Assembly (NCBI GenBank): GCA_024233305.1 | Contig: JACKPV010000022.1 | Location: 496,001 to 560,000, forward strand | Origin: Verrucomicrobiales bacterium | GTDB lineage: Bacteria > Verrucomicrobiota > Verrucomicrobiia > Limisphaerales > J093 | Length of the DNA: 64,000 nt | Direction of reading: 5' to 3' | Shown here: positions 32,922-41,467 of the stretch, piece by piece | Layout of the letters: every line of letters begins with the position of its first letter | Position numbering within the stretch: position 1 is the first letter of the stretch | Program-made: the position numbers and the translations under genes | The notes under the pieces: generated by a model | Told to the model about the DNA's origin: nothing | The model's database searches: none | What the model saw: the letters and a program-made list of their open reading frames with translations, nothing else

Positions 32922-35765
32922 ATGAGCCCGATGGTCTCGCGTCTGCTTGCCGGGGCGGTGTCGATGGCCGGCGGGGCCCTGCTGCCAGTCGGCGCTGGTG
33001 AGGGCCTGCCCACGCCCGGCGAGACGCGGCCCCTGCCCGTTTCCATCTCGATCAACGGCCGCCCCGTGCCCCCGGCGCCCGGTTCGACCACGGGCGTCTG
33101 GTTTTACGCGGCGCCGAACGCCACGACCCAGGTGCTGCTGACCGGACATGCGCACGAACCGGCTTCGTGGCGAATGACGACGGTGGTTTTCCCGGGCGAA
33201 ACGGTGCGCCTGCATCTGCCTTCCGAAACAGCCGATCCCGAGGCCTTCCGATTCCGCACGCGAACCCTGTCGACGTCCGGGCCAGAATGCCGGATCGAAG
33301 CCGGCGCCCTGGTAATCGACGCCCGGACGGAGCCCGGGGCGGTGCAACTCATCGACTTCAATCGGGGCGACTGTCCGGTCTCGCTGACGCCCGAACGGCG
33401 ACCGTTTTCGCGGCGGCCCGTTGCCGTTTCTCCCGACCTGCATGCCGAGATCGCCGATGCGCTGATCGAATGGGACTGGCGCATGCAGGACGGCATCCAA
33501 ACACCCCGCGAGCCGCGCACCCACCGCCAGGCGATGGCAAAACTGCGGGACCGTATGGCGGCCCTGGTGGCCGAACGGCACCGCCTTGGCAACCTGAACC
33601 CGGACGAAGCGAACGCCTGGGCGGCCGTCGCCGCCGTGGACTGGAATGCGGTCGGGGAGGGCGCCGAAAGCGAAACGCTCTGGCTTGAGCTTCACCGTCT
33701 GCGGCGACGGTTGCTGCTCGGCCATCCGCTGTTTCCCAAGGCCCCCCTCTTGTACCTCAAACACGTGCCCTCCGTCATGAGCCATCAGTTGACGCAGGCG
33801 TACGGATACTGCGCCCGCCCCGGAGGAGGCCTCTTCGTGCTGACCGAGCCCGGCGTCAGCATGCGCACCCGCGACCTCACCCCACCGGCGCTTGTTCCGG
33901 GCAACTTCATGACCCCGGAGATCTCCTTCGATGGCAGCAAGGTGTTCTTCGCCTATTGCCCGGTTCAGGAAGCCCCGATCGCCTGGGATTTCAACGACGC
34001 CACCCGGCATCTGCGCTACCACCTTTACGAACTCCTCCCGGCCACCGGCGGCCTTCGCCCTTTGACCCGGGGCGACACGGACAACTTCTCGCCGGTGGCG
34101 CTGCCCGGCGGTGACGTTCTTTATGTCTCCACCCAACGCGGGGGCTTCCACCGCTGCGGGCGCGGGCCGTGCTTCGTCTATACCCTCGCCCGGATGGGTC
34201 CGGACGGTCAGGAGCCGCGCAGCGTTTCCTTCCACGAAACGCACGAGTGGGATCCGTGCCTCCTGAACGACGGGCGCGTGGTCTATACCCGTTGGGACTA
34301 TGTCGACCGCAACGCCGTCCACTATGAACAACTCTGGTCCGCGCGCCCGGATGGCAGCGATGCGCGCATCTGCTTTGGCAACAACACCTGGAATCCCACG
34401 GGGATTTGGGAGGCCCGGTCAATTCCGGGCAGCAACCGACTCATGGCCACCGCCGGACCACACCACGGCATGAGCGCGGGGTCGATCATCCTGGTGGACC
34501 CGGCGCGCGGCGTGGACGGTCCCGCGCCACTCACGCGCCTGACGCCGGAGGTGCGCTTTCCCGAATCGGAATCCCCTCTGGCATTCGGGCCGAACCCCAC
34601 CGGGTATGACTTCGATACACCGGTCAGCCAATACTGGCGGGCCCCGTTTCACGAGCCCTGGGCCGAAACCACCATTCCCGAGGAGGAAAGCCGCTGGCCG
34701 GGACATTGCTACAAATCGCCCTGGCCGCTCTCCGAAACGCTCTTTCTGGTTTCCTACAGCTTCGACCAACTCGTGGGAGAACCGGGACCGAACCTGGCGA
34801 ACATGTTCGGTCTCTACCTCGTCGACGCCTTCGGCAACAAGGAGTTGATCTACCGCGATCCGGCCATCTCGAGCCTGTGGGCCCGCCCCCTGGCGCCCCG
34901 CCCTGCCCCACCCGAAATCGGAAGTCCTGTCCCCGAAGGCACTGTCGGAACGGGGACGTTCTTTGTCCGGGACGTTCGACAAGGCTGGCCCGCCCTGCCG
35001 GAGGATGTCCCGGTCACTCAGCTCCGGATCATCCAGGTATTACTCAAGACGACCCCCCACGCGGATTCCCCCCGCGTCGGAGCCGCCTTTGCCGCGCCGG
35101 GCAAACAAGTGCTCGGAACCGTGCCCGTGGAGGCCGATGGCTCGGCCTGCTTCGAGGCACCCGCCCGGACGCCGGTGTTGTTCCAGGCCCTGGATGCCCG
35201 GGGGCGGGCAGTTCAGACGATGCGCAGCCTGGTCTATCTCCAACCGGGCGAACACCAAAGCTGCGTCGGCTGCCACGAGCACCGGATGACCGCCCCGGCC
35301 TCGGCCGCCCTGCCGCAGGCGCTGCGTCGGGCGCCCTCCCGCATCGCGCCGGGGCCCGATGGATCCCTGCCCTTCAGTTACCCGCGGCTCGTGCAACCGG
35401 TGTTGGACCGGCACTGCGTGCGTTGCCACGACGGCCAGGAACCCGACCGCCCCGTGCTGACCGGCGAACCCGAAGGCGCGTTCACCAAATCCTACAATGC
35501 GCTGGTGAGCCGGGTTTCGTTCTCGGCCTGGAACCGCCCCGACCAGAATCTGGAACCCCTGACCGAACCGCTGCGGTTCGGCGCGTCGGCCAGCCCGCTG
35601 GTGGCGCTGCTCGACGGGGGACATGGCGAGGTCCGGTTGTCGTCCGCGGACGAGGAGCGTCTATACACCTGGATCGATGCCAATGCGCTCTTCTATGGAA
35701 CCTTCGACGTGGCGGAACAAGGCAAGCAACTCGCCGGCCGGATGATCGCCGGCCCGCCCGAATGA
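32922..35765 (+). CDS. HzsA-like PD40/beta-propeller protein with C-terminal c-type haem domain
   Basis: A 947-residue secreted protein. A signal peptide (SRLLAGAVSMAGGALLPVG) precedes a beta-rich N-terminal domain, then a TolB/PD40-like propeller (FMTPEISFDGSKVFFAYC, HEWDPCLLNDGRVVYTRWD, NNTWNPTGIWEARSIPGSN) and a haem domain with two CxxCH motifs, CVGCHEHRM near residue 777 and CVRCHDGQEPDRP near residue 832. This is the layout of hydrazine synthase alpha-like (HzsA-related) proteins found in PVC bacteria. Real hydrazine synthase activity is not implied, since these relatives lack anammox genes around them. ATG at 32922 directly starts the signal peptide. Confidence 0.83.
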   Translation: MSPMVSRLLAGAVSMAGGALLPVGAGEGLPTPGETRPLPVSISINGRPVPPAPGSTTGVWFYAAPNATTQVLLTGHAHEPASWRMTTVVFPGETVRLHLPSETADPEAFRFRTRTLSTSGPECRIEAGALVIDARTEPGAVQLIDFNRGDCPVSLTPERRPFSRRPVAVSPDLHAEIADALIEWDWRMQDGIQTPREPRTHRQAMAKLRDRMAALVAERHRLGNLNPDEANAWAAVAAVDWNAVGEGAESETLWLELHRLRRRLLLGHPLFPKAPLLYLKHVPSVMSHQLTQAYGYCARPGGGLFVLTEPGVSMRTRDLTPPALVPGNFMTPEISFDGSKVFFAYCPVQEAPIAWDFNDATRHLRYHLYELLPATGGLRPLTRGDTDNFSPVALPGGDVLYVSTQRGGFHRCGRGPCFVYTLARMGPDGQEPRSVSFHETHEWDPCLLNDGRVVYTRWDYVDRNAVHYEQLWSARPDGSDARICFGNNTWNPTGIWEARSIPGSNRLMATAGPHHGMSAGSIILVDPARGVDGPAPLTRLTPEVRFPESESPLAFGPNPTGYDFDTPVSQYWRAPFHEPWAETTIPEEESRWPGHCYKSPWPLSETLFLVSYSFDQLVGEPGPNLANMFGLYLVDAFGNKELIYRDPAISSLWARPLAPRPAPPEIGSPVPEGTVGTGTFFVRDVRQGWPALPEDVPVTQLRIIQVLLKTTPHADSPRVGAAFAAPGKQVLGTVPVEADGSACFEAPARTPVLFQALDARGRAVQTMRSLVYLQPGEHQSCVGCHEHRMTAPASAALPQALRRAPSRIAPGPDGSLPFSYPRLVQPVLDRHCVRCHDGQEPDRPVLTGEPEGAFTKSYNALVSRVSFSAWNRPDQNLEPLTEPLRFGASASPLVALLDGGHGEVRLSSADEERLYTWIDANALFYGTFDVAEQGKQLAGRMIAGPPE

Positions 35766-35785
35766 CCCGCTCCCCGCGCCTCTCT

Positions 35786-36919
35786 CTATTCACCGTTCGC
35801 CGGCCGCTTCAGGAGGCGCCGCGCGTTCTCCCGATAGACCTTCTTCAAGACGGTTTCTTCCAGCCCGAAGCCGTGCAGCGGCCAGTGGTAGGTGAACAGG
35901 TCGCGGGCATAGAAATGCTCATCCTCGGTCTCCAGAATTCTGAAAGTGGTGCGGTACATTTCCGGATCAAATCCCATGTCGGTTCCGTATAACAACCGGT
36001 CCTGGTAGCGCTCGTAAAACCGGGCCATGAACCGTGGGATGGGCGCCGTCTCCCCGAAGCGTGCCCCGATGTCGGCGTGCAGGTTGGGATGCGCGTCGAG
36101 CAGGCGTCCCAACACCGTCAGGTCCTGGCAGCAGTTGGCGAAATGGCAGGCGATAAACGTCGTGTCCGGGTGCTTTTCCACGGCGCGATCCAGCGTGGCG
36201 ATCACCCCGGCATGGCCCAGCAACCCGGGTGCCTCGCGGATCCGCCACTTGTAGGCGTTCATCAAACCATCGTTGGTCTCGTCCATCGGTTCGTACATCC
36301 AGAGGTCCTCACCGACGTGGACGTTCACCGGCAGCCCGAGTTCGCCGCACTTGGCCAGAATCGGGTCCATCCGCGGATCATCGATGTGCATACCGCCGGA
36401 ATTGCGACGAAGCCCGCCCCCCTTGTCGCTCAGTTCACCGACCCCCACGGCCCCAGCCTGGAAGCACCGTTCGAGTTCAGCGACCGCCGCCGGACCGAAA
36501 CCCGGCTGGTCGAAGCCGGCATAGTCCACGCCGCACCACATCTCGAAGCGATCCCCGTGCGGCCCGTAAAGGCCGCACAACTCGTCGAACCGTTCCCCCG
36601 TCGCTCCGGTCATGATCACTGTTTTCGCGATCCCCACCGCGTCCATCGTCCGCACCCAGCGTTCCACCTCCTCGGCGGTCCGGGCATAGGCGTGGGAATG
36701 CACGTCGATCACCGGAAACCGCGCCTTCTCCACGCGGGTTTGCGGCACGTTGAAAATGGAGCGTGGGCGGTAGTCCTTGAGGAGGAGTTCGTCCGGGGAA
36801 ACCGGCTCGTCGGCAACCGCGGGCAGCACGACCCGGCCAGCCACCGCCAGGAGCAAAACCGCCCGGCAGCGGAAACTCTGAATGCGGGAACGTCCGGCGC
36901 AGGTTCGTGGCTTCGTCAT
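35786..36919 (-). CDS. Secreted amidohydrolase-2-family metal hydrolase
   Basis: A 377-residue protein with an N-terminal signal peptide (CRAVLLLAVAGRVVLPAVA) and an amidohydrolase-2 (PF04909) TIM barrel. The VIDVHSHAYA motif near residue 68 carries the HxH metal site, with FIACHFAN and YGTDMGFDP giving the later His and Asp ligands. ATG at 36919 is preferred over 36955 because the first residues upstream are unrelated. The family includes decarboxylases and lactonases. The stop is 20 bases from the convergent HzsA-like gene. Substrate unknown. Confidence 0.85.
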   Translation of the reverse strand: MTKPRTCAGRSRIQSFRCRAVLLLAVAGRVVLPAVADEPVSPDELLLKDYRPRSIFNVPQTRVEKARFPVIDVHSHAYARTAEEVERWVRTMDAVGIAKTVIMTGATGERFDELCGLYGPHGDRFEMWCGVDYAGFDQPGFGPAAVAELERCFQAGAVGVGELSDKGGGLRRNSGGMHIDDPRMDPILAKCGELGLPVNVHVGEDLWMYEPMDETNDGLMNAYKWRIREAPGLLGHAGVIATLDRAVEKHPDTTFIACHFANCCQDLTVLGRLLDAHPNLHADIGARFGETAPIPRFMARFYERYQDRLLYGTDMGFDPEMYRTTFRILETEDEHFYARDLFTYHWPLHGFGLEETVLKKVYRENARRLLKRPANGE

Positions 36920-37024
36920 GCGCCCGACCATCCGGCACTTTCCAATCACCGGCAAGGCCTCCCTTCACCCACCCGATGGGGCAAGGGTGCCCGGGGATGA
37001 GGGCACGGACACGTTCTTCCCAAA

Positions 37025-37092
37025 GCGGCGCGCACGGAGTGACGCGCCCTACCACCTGGCCCAGGTAGGGCGCGCAGTCCCCTGCGCGCCGC
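37025..37092. repeat. Near-perfect palindrome with 29-bp arms
   Basis: The left arm 37025-37053 (GCGGCGCGCACGGAGTGACG...) and the right arm 37064-37092 (GGTAGGGCGCGCAGTCCCCT...) pair along 29 bases with a few mismatches near the middle and a 10-base loop. It lies in the 373-base gap (36920-37292) between the amidohydrolase start and the ECF sigma gene end. The rest of that gap shows no gene; a short piece at 37226-37251 resembles an end of the 200-bp repeat. A second copy of the palindrome was not seen in the window. Confidence 0.75.
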
Positions 37093-37292
37093 CCGAGATC
37101 CAGCCCCCCGTTCACCTCCCGAACCCGTATTGAGGGCAGTTCCGCTCGCTCACCCGACCCTTCACCTCAAACCACTCCGTTTCGGGGCTTCCGCCCACCG
37201 TCAGTTGTCCGGGATCAGGTGCTCTGGAGTTACTGATTTGTTGCGGCTCAGCAGCCTTCGCGCCCTGCCGGCAGACCGAGGTCGCCCGGGAG

Positions 37293-38075
37293 TCAACCAC
37301 GACCCTCCAGGGCGGCGAACAAGGACTGCAGTTCGGCATCCACCTGATCGGCCCGGGTCAGCGTCCGGGCGATTTCACGCCGCAGCAAACCACGATAGCG
37401 CCGTCGCAACCGATGGACCGCCACCCGCAACGCTCCCTCGCTCAGACCGGTTTCCCGCGCCATATCGGGATACGGAATTTCCCCCCGTTCGAGCATGAGG
37501 CAACCCTTGAGGCGGGCGAACACCCCCCCCTTCCCCTCCGCCGCACATTCTTCCGCCAACCGCGCCAGCACGCGATCCAACAACGTGACCACCCAGGCGC
37601 GGTCGTAGAGCCGGTCGGGACTGCCTCCATCCATCCCCAGGGCGGCGTAGCGCGATTCGGCCTCCCGCCAGTCCAGCGACAACGGATTGCCCGCGCCTCC
37701 GCGCTTCAGTCGGCGCCGGTATTTCCATTCGTTGGCGAGGAAGTGGTTGAAAGCTGCCAGCAGGAATGCCCGGAAGCGGCCACGATCCGGACTGAGCCCG
37801 ACGAGATCGTTCCGCTCGAGCAACCGGGCGAAGAAACCCTGCGTCAAATCCTCGGCGTCCTCGCGCGAATGGCCACGCCGGCGGACGTAGGCATATAGCG
37901 GCTGCCAGTAGGTCCGGCAGAGTTCCTCGAGGGCGGCCGCCGCCGCGGGCGAATCCTGATCGCCGACGGCCGCCACCAGGGTCCAATGCGTGGTGGCGAA
38001 CCAATCCGTCGCCGAAGTTGGATTCCCGCGATCAGCGTTCCGCGACGTTGAGTGATCGTTGTCAGCGTCCGGCAT
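37293..38075 (-). CDS. ECF-type RNA polymerase sigma factor
   Basis: A 260-residue sigma factor. Region 2 has YAYVRRRGHSREDAEDLTQGFFARLL (residues 60-85) and FRAFLLAAFNHFLANEW; region 4 has YPDMARETGLSEGALRVAVHRLRRRYRGLL (residues 202-231), the -35 recognition helix-turn-helix. The wide spacing between regions 2 and 4 is longer than in simple ECF factors. Its ATG (38075) follows the kinase stop codon (TGA at 38078-38076) with zero spacing on the same strand, so the two are co-translated. Such kinase/ECF pairs are typical of Planctomycetes and Verrucomicrobia, where a protein kinase may control the sigma factor, but no anti-sigma gene is visible. Confidence 0.9.
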   Translation of the reverse strand: MPDADNDHSTSRNADRGNPTSATDWFATTHWTLVAAVGDQDSPAAAAALEELCRTYWQPLYAYVRRRGHSREDAEDLTQGFFARLLERNDLVGLSPDRGRFRAFLLAAFNHFLANEWKYRRRLKRGGAGNPLSLDWREAESRYAALGMDGGSPDRLYDRAWVVTLLDRVLARLAEECAAEGKGGVFARLKGCLMLERGEIPYPDMARETGLSEGALRVAVHRLRRRYRGLLRREIARTLTRADQVDAELQSLFAALEGRG

Positions 38076-41000
38076 TCAGGGTTCCTCCGGCGCCTCCGGG
38101 GTGCGCCGTTCCGCGGGCGCATCGCGAAGAAGCTTCCAGCGCAACCACGCTTCCCGACCGTTGTCCGCCGTTGCGGTCAATTCGATGACGCCCGCCCTGC
38201 CCTCCCGATTTCTGAAGAGCCAGGTCTGCTGTTCGTCCCGGGGTTCGAGCCAGAAGCAGACCGGTTCATCCGGCCGGCGCTCCCGGTGGATCCGCAAGAT
38301 CTCGACCACATTGCTCGAAAAGGCGGCGACGCTGCCGGCTTCCGGGGCGTCGAACGCCACCGGGTCCCCCCTCCCGTTTCCGACCGGCACACCCGTTCCG
38401 TCCAACAAAGTCAGCCCCGCCCGACCGGGACGCAGCACGAGATCGACGCCCTGGTCGCGCATCCAGTCGAGCAGGGGCCCCGACTGTATCTGCCAGCCGC
38501 CCGGGGTTGGCAACCCGCCCGCGGCCCGCAGGGTGGCAGTGAGAGTCTCCGGGGCGCTGAGCACCCGTCCGGTTTCGAGATCAAGGAAGGCGTCGTGCAG
38601 GCTCCCAGGCTGGGCCACGCTCAACACGGCGGTAAGGGTGGGCGTGAAACCTCCGGTCGGAGCACGGGAACGCGCCGCCCGATCCGCAGGGTCGGCCGCG
38701 ACCCAGAAACGCAGGCCCTCGAGTTCCGCTTCACCGCGCACCTGCCACCGGCCGGACTCGCCAGGTGTCAGGCGCGCGCAGAACCGGGACGCCTCCTCGC
38801 CCATCGCGGCAGCGCGCGGCCCGGATTCCGCCCGACACAGCGCTCGGGCCGGCGGCGGGAAAAGACGCACCTCCACACCGTCCAATCGCACCCCGAGCAC
38901 CGCGGCCCGGACAGTGATCGCCTGTTCAAGCACCCGTTGCGTCATCAAGCGTTCTTCGTGCCGAGCGGCAGAGGAAGGGTCGACACGCTCGGTTCGGACG
39001 GAGAAGGCCGCCACGAGGAGGGCCGGCCAGAGCCAGACGCACGCCCAAGCCAGACGTCGTCCGCGGCGACCGCGCGCCCCGGAAGCCCCATTCCGTTGTG
39101 CCTGAAGGCCCAGGGTGACACTGGCAACCGTCAGCACCAGGCTTGCGCCGATCACGGCGAACGTCACGGCGGCTTCGGTCGGGGCCGGATTCCAATCGGG
39201 ATCGCCCGCAATCTCCCGCACGATCAACAGCGCCGTGCCGAAGAGCGGCAGGTTCAAGCCGAGGACAATGGCCGCCGCGATGGCCCGCCACGACCACCGT
39301 CCCGGCTCCATTCCCTGCCGGCTGTCAGCCGCGCCCGGTCGCGAAGCACTCCAAACGAGCAGACCCGCCAGACCCGTCGCCGCAGGAAGCCCGAACAGAG
39401 CCGCATAGAACTGCGCATCGATGTCGAACCCGAACACGTCGCCCGTGAGGGCCGCGAGAAAGCCCCCCGGCACGAGCAGGAAGAACAGCCCCAACAAGGC
39501 CTCACTGCGTTGCCTTGAAAGGCTGTCCGGGGGGCCGCGGAAGAACCACGGCGCCCCAAGCCAAACCGACGCAGCCACCACCCCGTTCACCCCCAGCACC
39601 CCCAGGGCCAGCCCCGAACCGGCGACAACCAATGCCCAAAAGACCCCGAACGCCGCGAAGAACAGCGTCGCCACCCAGGCCACCCGCCAGCGCAAGACCA
39701 GTCCGGTTAGCAGCAGCAGATCACCGAGACCGGACGGCAGTCCATCGAGGCCCTTGGCAGCCTGCACCACCGCGGCGACTCCCAGCGTGAGCAGGGCAGG
39801 CCACAGGCTGGGAGGGATGGCGCGGCGAGGACCGGATCGGCTTCCGGCTCCAGCGACTTCCCCGCCCGCCCGCTCCACGCCGGGGGAAAACCAGGATGAC
39901 AACGCGGCGAACCTCCCTGGGCCACGGGCCTGCCACCGGTGCCACCACCCCAGCTTGTGCGGAACGATGAGGAGGCCAACGAGGGCCAACCCCGACACCC
40001 AAGGCAGATCGAGCAGCCAGCCTGCCGGAATGCCGAGTGCGCTCACCATGAGCCCGTACCACAGCAGGGCCTTGCGCCGTGGTTCCAACTCGCGCCACCG
40101 CAACGCAGCCGATGGATTCAAACCGGGGTCGGTTTCCCGGTCGGTGACCGGGGCGCCGCTGGCCGAGCCGGCCCGCCTCTCGCGAGGTGAATCGGAAATT
40201 GTCTCGAGGTCCGTCTTGACCTCGGCGGCTTGCTGGTATCGGCGCGCCGGTTCCTTCTCCAAGGTCCGCAAAACCACCTCATCCAACCGGAGGTCCACCT
40301 GCACGCGGCGCGAGGGTGGGGGGAACTTCCCGAGCGGCAGTTCGCCCGTCAGCAATTCGTAGAACACCACGCCGAGCGCGTAGATGTCGGCGCGATGATC
40401 CACTTCGAGCGGGTGTTCGACCTGTTCCGGCGCCATGTAGTGCGGGGTTCCCATCACCTGCCCCTCCCCCGTCAAACGCAGGTCATCGACCTCGGCACCG
40501 AGGATGCGGGCCAGGCCGAAATCGGCGATCTTCACCCGGCCCCGGCGATCGACCAGCACGTTCTCGGGCTTGATGTCCCGATGCACGATGCCCTCGTCGT
40601 GCGCGTATTGCAGGGCGTCGCATATCTGGGGGACGAGTTGAAGGGCTTCACGCGGCGCCAACCGGCGGGATCGCTGCAACTGGCGGAGATTCGCGCCGTC
40701 GACGTATTCCATGAGGAGCCACGGCACGTCCGCGGTCTGCCCGAAGTCGTGCACGGCGACGATGTTGGGATGGCTGAGGCGCGCCAGGGCTCGCGCTTCG
40801 CGGTGAAAACGCTCCGCAAAAGCCGCCTCGGTACCCGACTGCCGGGGCAGGACCTTGAGGGCGACGAACCGGTCCAGCGCCGGCTGGCGCGCCTTGTAGA
40901 CGCTCCCCATGCCGCCCCGGCCCAGCAGTTCCAGCACCTCGAATTGCGGGAAGAGCCGGGCGACCTCCTCGAGGGATGGCGTCTCCCCCGACGGCGCTTC

Positions 41001-41120
41001 CGGCTGCGTTGCCGTATCGGCGGCGGCGCCCTGTCGCAGCAGGCAGGCGGGACAGAGGCCTTGCAGCGCCCCGGCGGGCAGCGCGGCTCCACATCGCGGA
41101 CACTTGCCGGGCTGGTTCAT
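38076..41120 (-). CDS. Membrane-anchored Ser/Thr protein kinase (PknB-like)
   Basis: A 1014-residue kinase. An N-terminal zinc ribbon (CPRC at 7-10, CPAC at 23-26) precedes the kinase domain, with GRGGMG (67-72), catalytic K89 in VALKV, HRDIKPEN (180-187) and DFG (200-202), all intact. The second half (about residues 350-700) has many hydrophobic helices, then a soluble C-terminal domain. The N-terminal zinc ribbon is a common feature of PVC kinases. Its stop touches the start of the ECF sigma gene. It probably phosphorylates a regulator in response to an envelope signal; targets are unknown. Confidence 0.92.
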   Translation of the reverse strand: MNQPGKCPRCGAALPAGALQGLCPACLLRQGAAADTATQPEAPSGETPSLEEVARLFPQFEVLELLGRGGMGSVYKARQPALDRFVALKVLPRQSGTEAAFAERFHREARALARLSHPNIVAVHDFGQTADVPWLLMEYVDGANLRQLQRSRRLAPREALQLVPQICDALQYAHDEGIVHRDIKPENVLVDRRGRVKIADFGLARILGAEVDDLRLTGEGQVMGTPHYMAPEQVEHPLEVDHRADIYALGVVFYELLTGELPLGKFPPPSRRVQVDLRLDEVVLRTLEKEPARRYQQAAEVKTDLETISDSPRERRAGSASGAPVTDRETDPGLNPSAALRWRELEPRRKALLWYGLMVSALGIPAGWLLDLPWVSGLALVGLLIVPHKLGWWHRWQARGPGRFAALSSWFSPGVERAGGEVAGAGSRSGPRRAIPPSLWPALLTLGVAAVVQAAKGLDGLPSGLGDLLLLTGLVLRWRVAWVATLFFAAFGVFWALVVAGSGLALGVLGVNGVVAASVWLGAPWFFRGPPDSLSRQRSEALLGLFFLLVPGGFLAALTGDVFGFDIDAQFYAALFGLPAATGLAGLLVWSASRPGAADSRQGMEPGRWSWRAIAAAIVLGLNLPLFGTALLIVREIAGDPDWNPAPTEAAVTFAVIGASLVLTVASVTLGLQAQRNGASGARGRRGRRLAWACVWLWPALLVAAFSVRTERVDPSSAARHEERLMTQRVLEQAITVRAAVLGVRLDGVEVRLFPPPARALCRAESGPRAAAMGEEASRFCARLTPGESGRWQVRGEAELEGLRFWVAADPADRAARSRAPTGGFTPTLTAVLSVAQPGSLHDAFLDLETGRVLSAPETLTATLRAAGGLPTPGGWQIQSGPLLDWMRDQGVDLVLRPGRAGLTLLDGTGVPVGNGRGDPVAFDAPEAGSVAAFSSNVVEILRIHRERRPDEPVCFWLEPRDEQQTWLFRNREGRAGVIELTATADNGREAWLRWKLLRDAPAERRTPEAPEEP

Positions 41121-41467
41121 GGGCTGGTTCCTTTCGCGTTCATGTCCACCCTCCTCAGCAACAAAACGAGCAGCGTGTTACGCGAAAATGACGTCAACCT
41201 CATTCCCGCCAGCGCGCCCGGCGCCTGACCACGCCCAGCCCGTGGCCACTTCCGGTGCGCCACCCAGCGGCTCCGCCCGCAGTCCGGCAGTTCAACCCGG
41301 GTGACGGGTGATCCGGATTGGCAGCATCGCCTCGGGTCGGCGCTTTGCGGCGCCAACCGTCGACCGGTGCCCACGGGAGAACCGCGGCGATCAAGCCGGG
41401 GCGTTCGGACGCGGGCGGGCGCTTCATCGTCTTGCATCACACCCGAACCGTGCCACGCTCTCCGTTC
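41121..41467. other. Divergent gap between kinase and GH28-like gene
   Basis: The 347 bases between divergent genes have no supported gene, repeat or RNA. A short less GC-rich stretch near 41150-41200 is the most promoter-like part and would serve the kinase/sigma operon. Confidence 0.4.

Noticed and set aside
32922..35765. True hydrazine synthase alpha subunit
   Set aside because: The layout is similar but no other anammox-type genes are near, and PVC relatives of this type are widespread without that metabolism.
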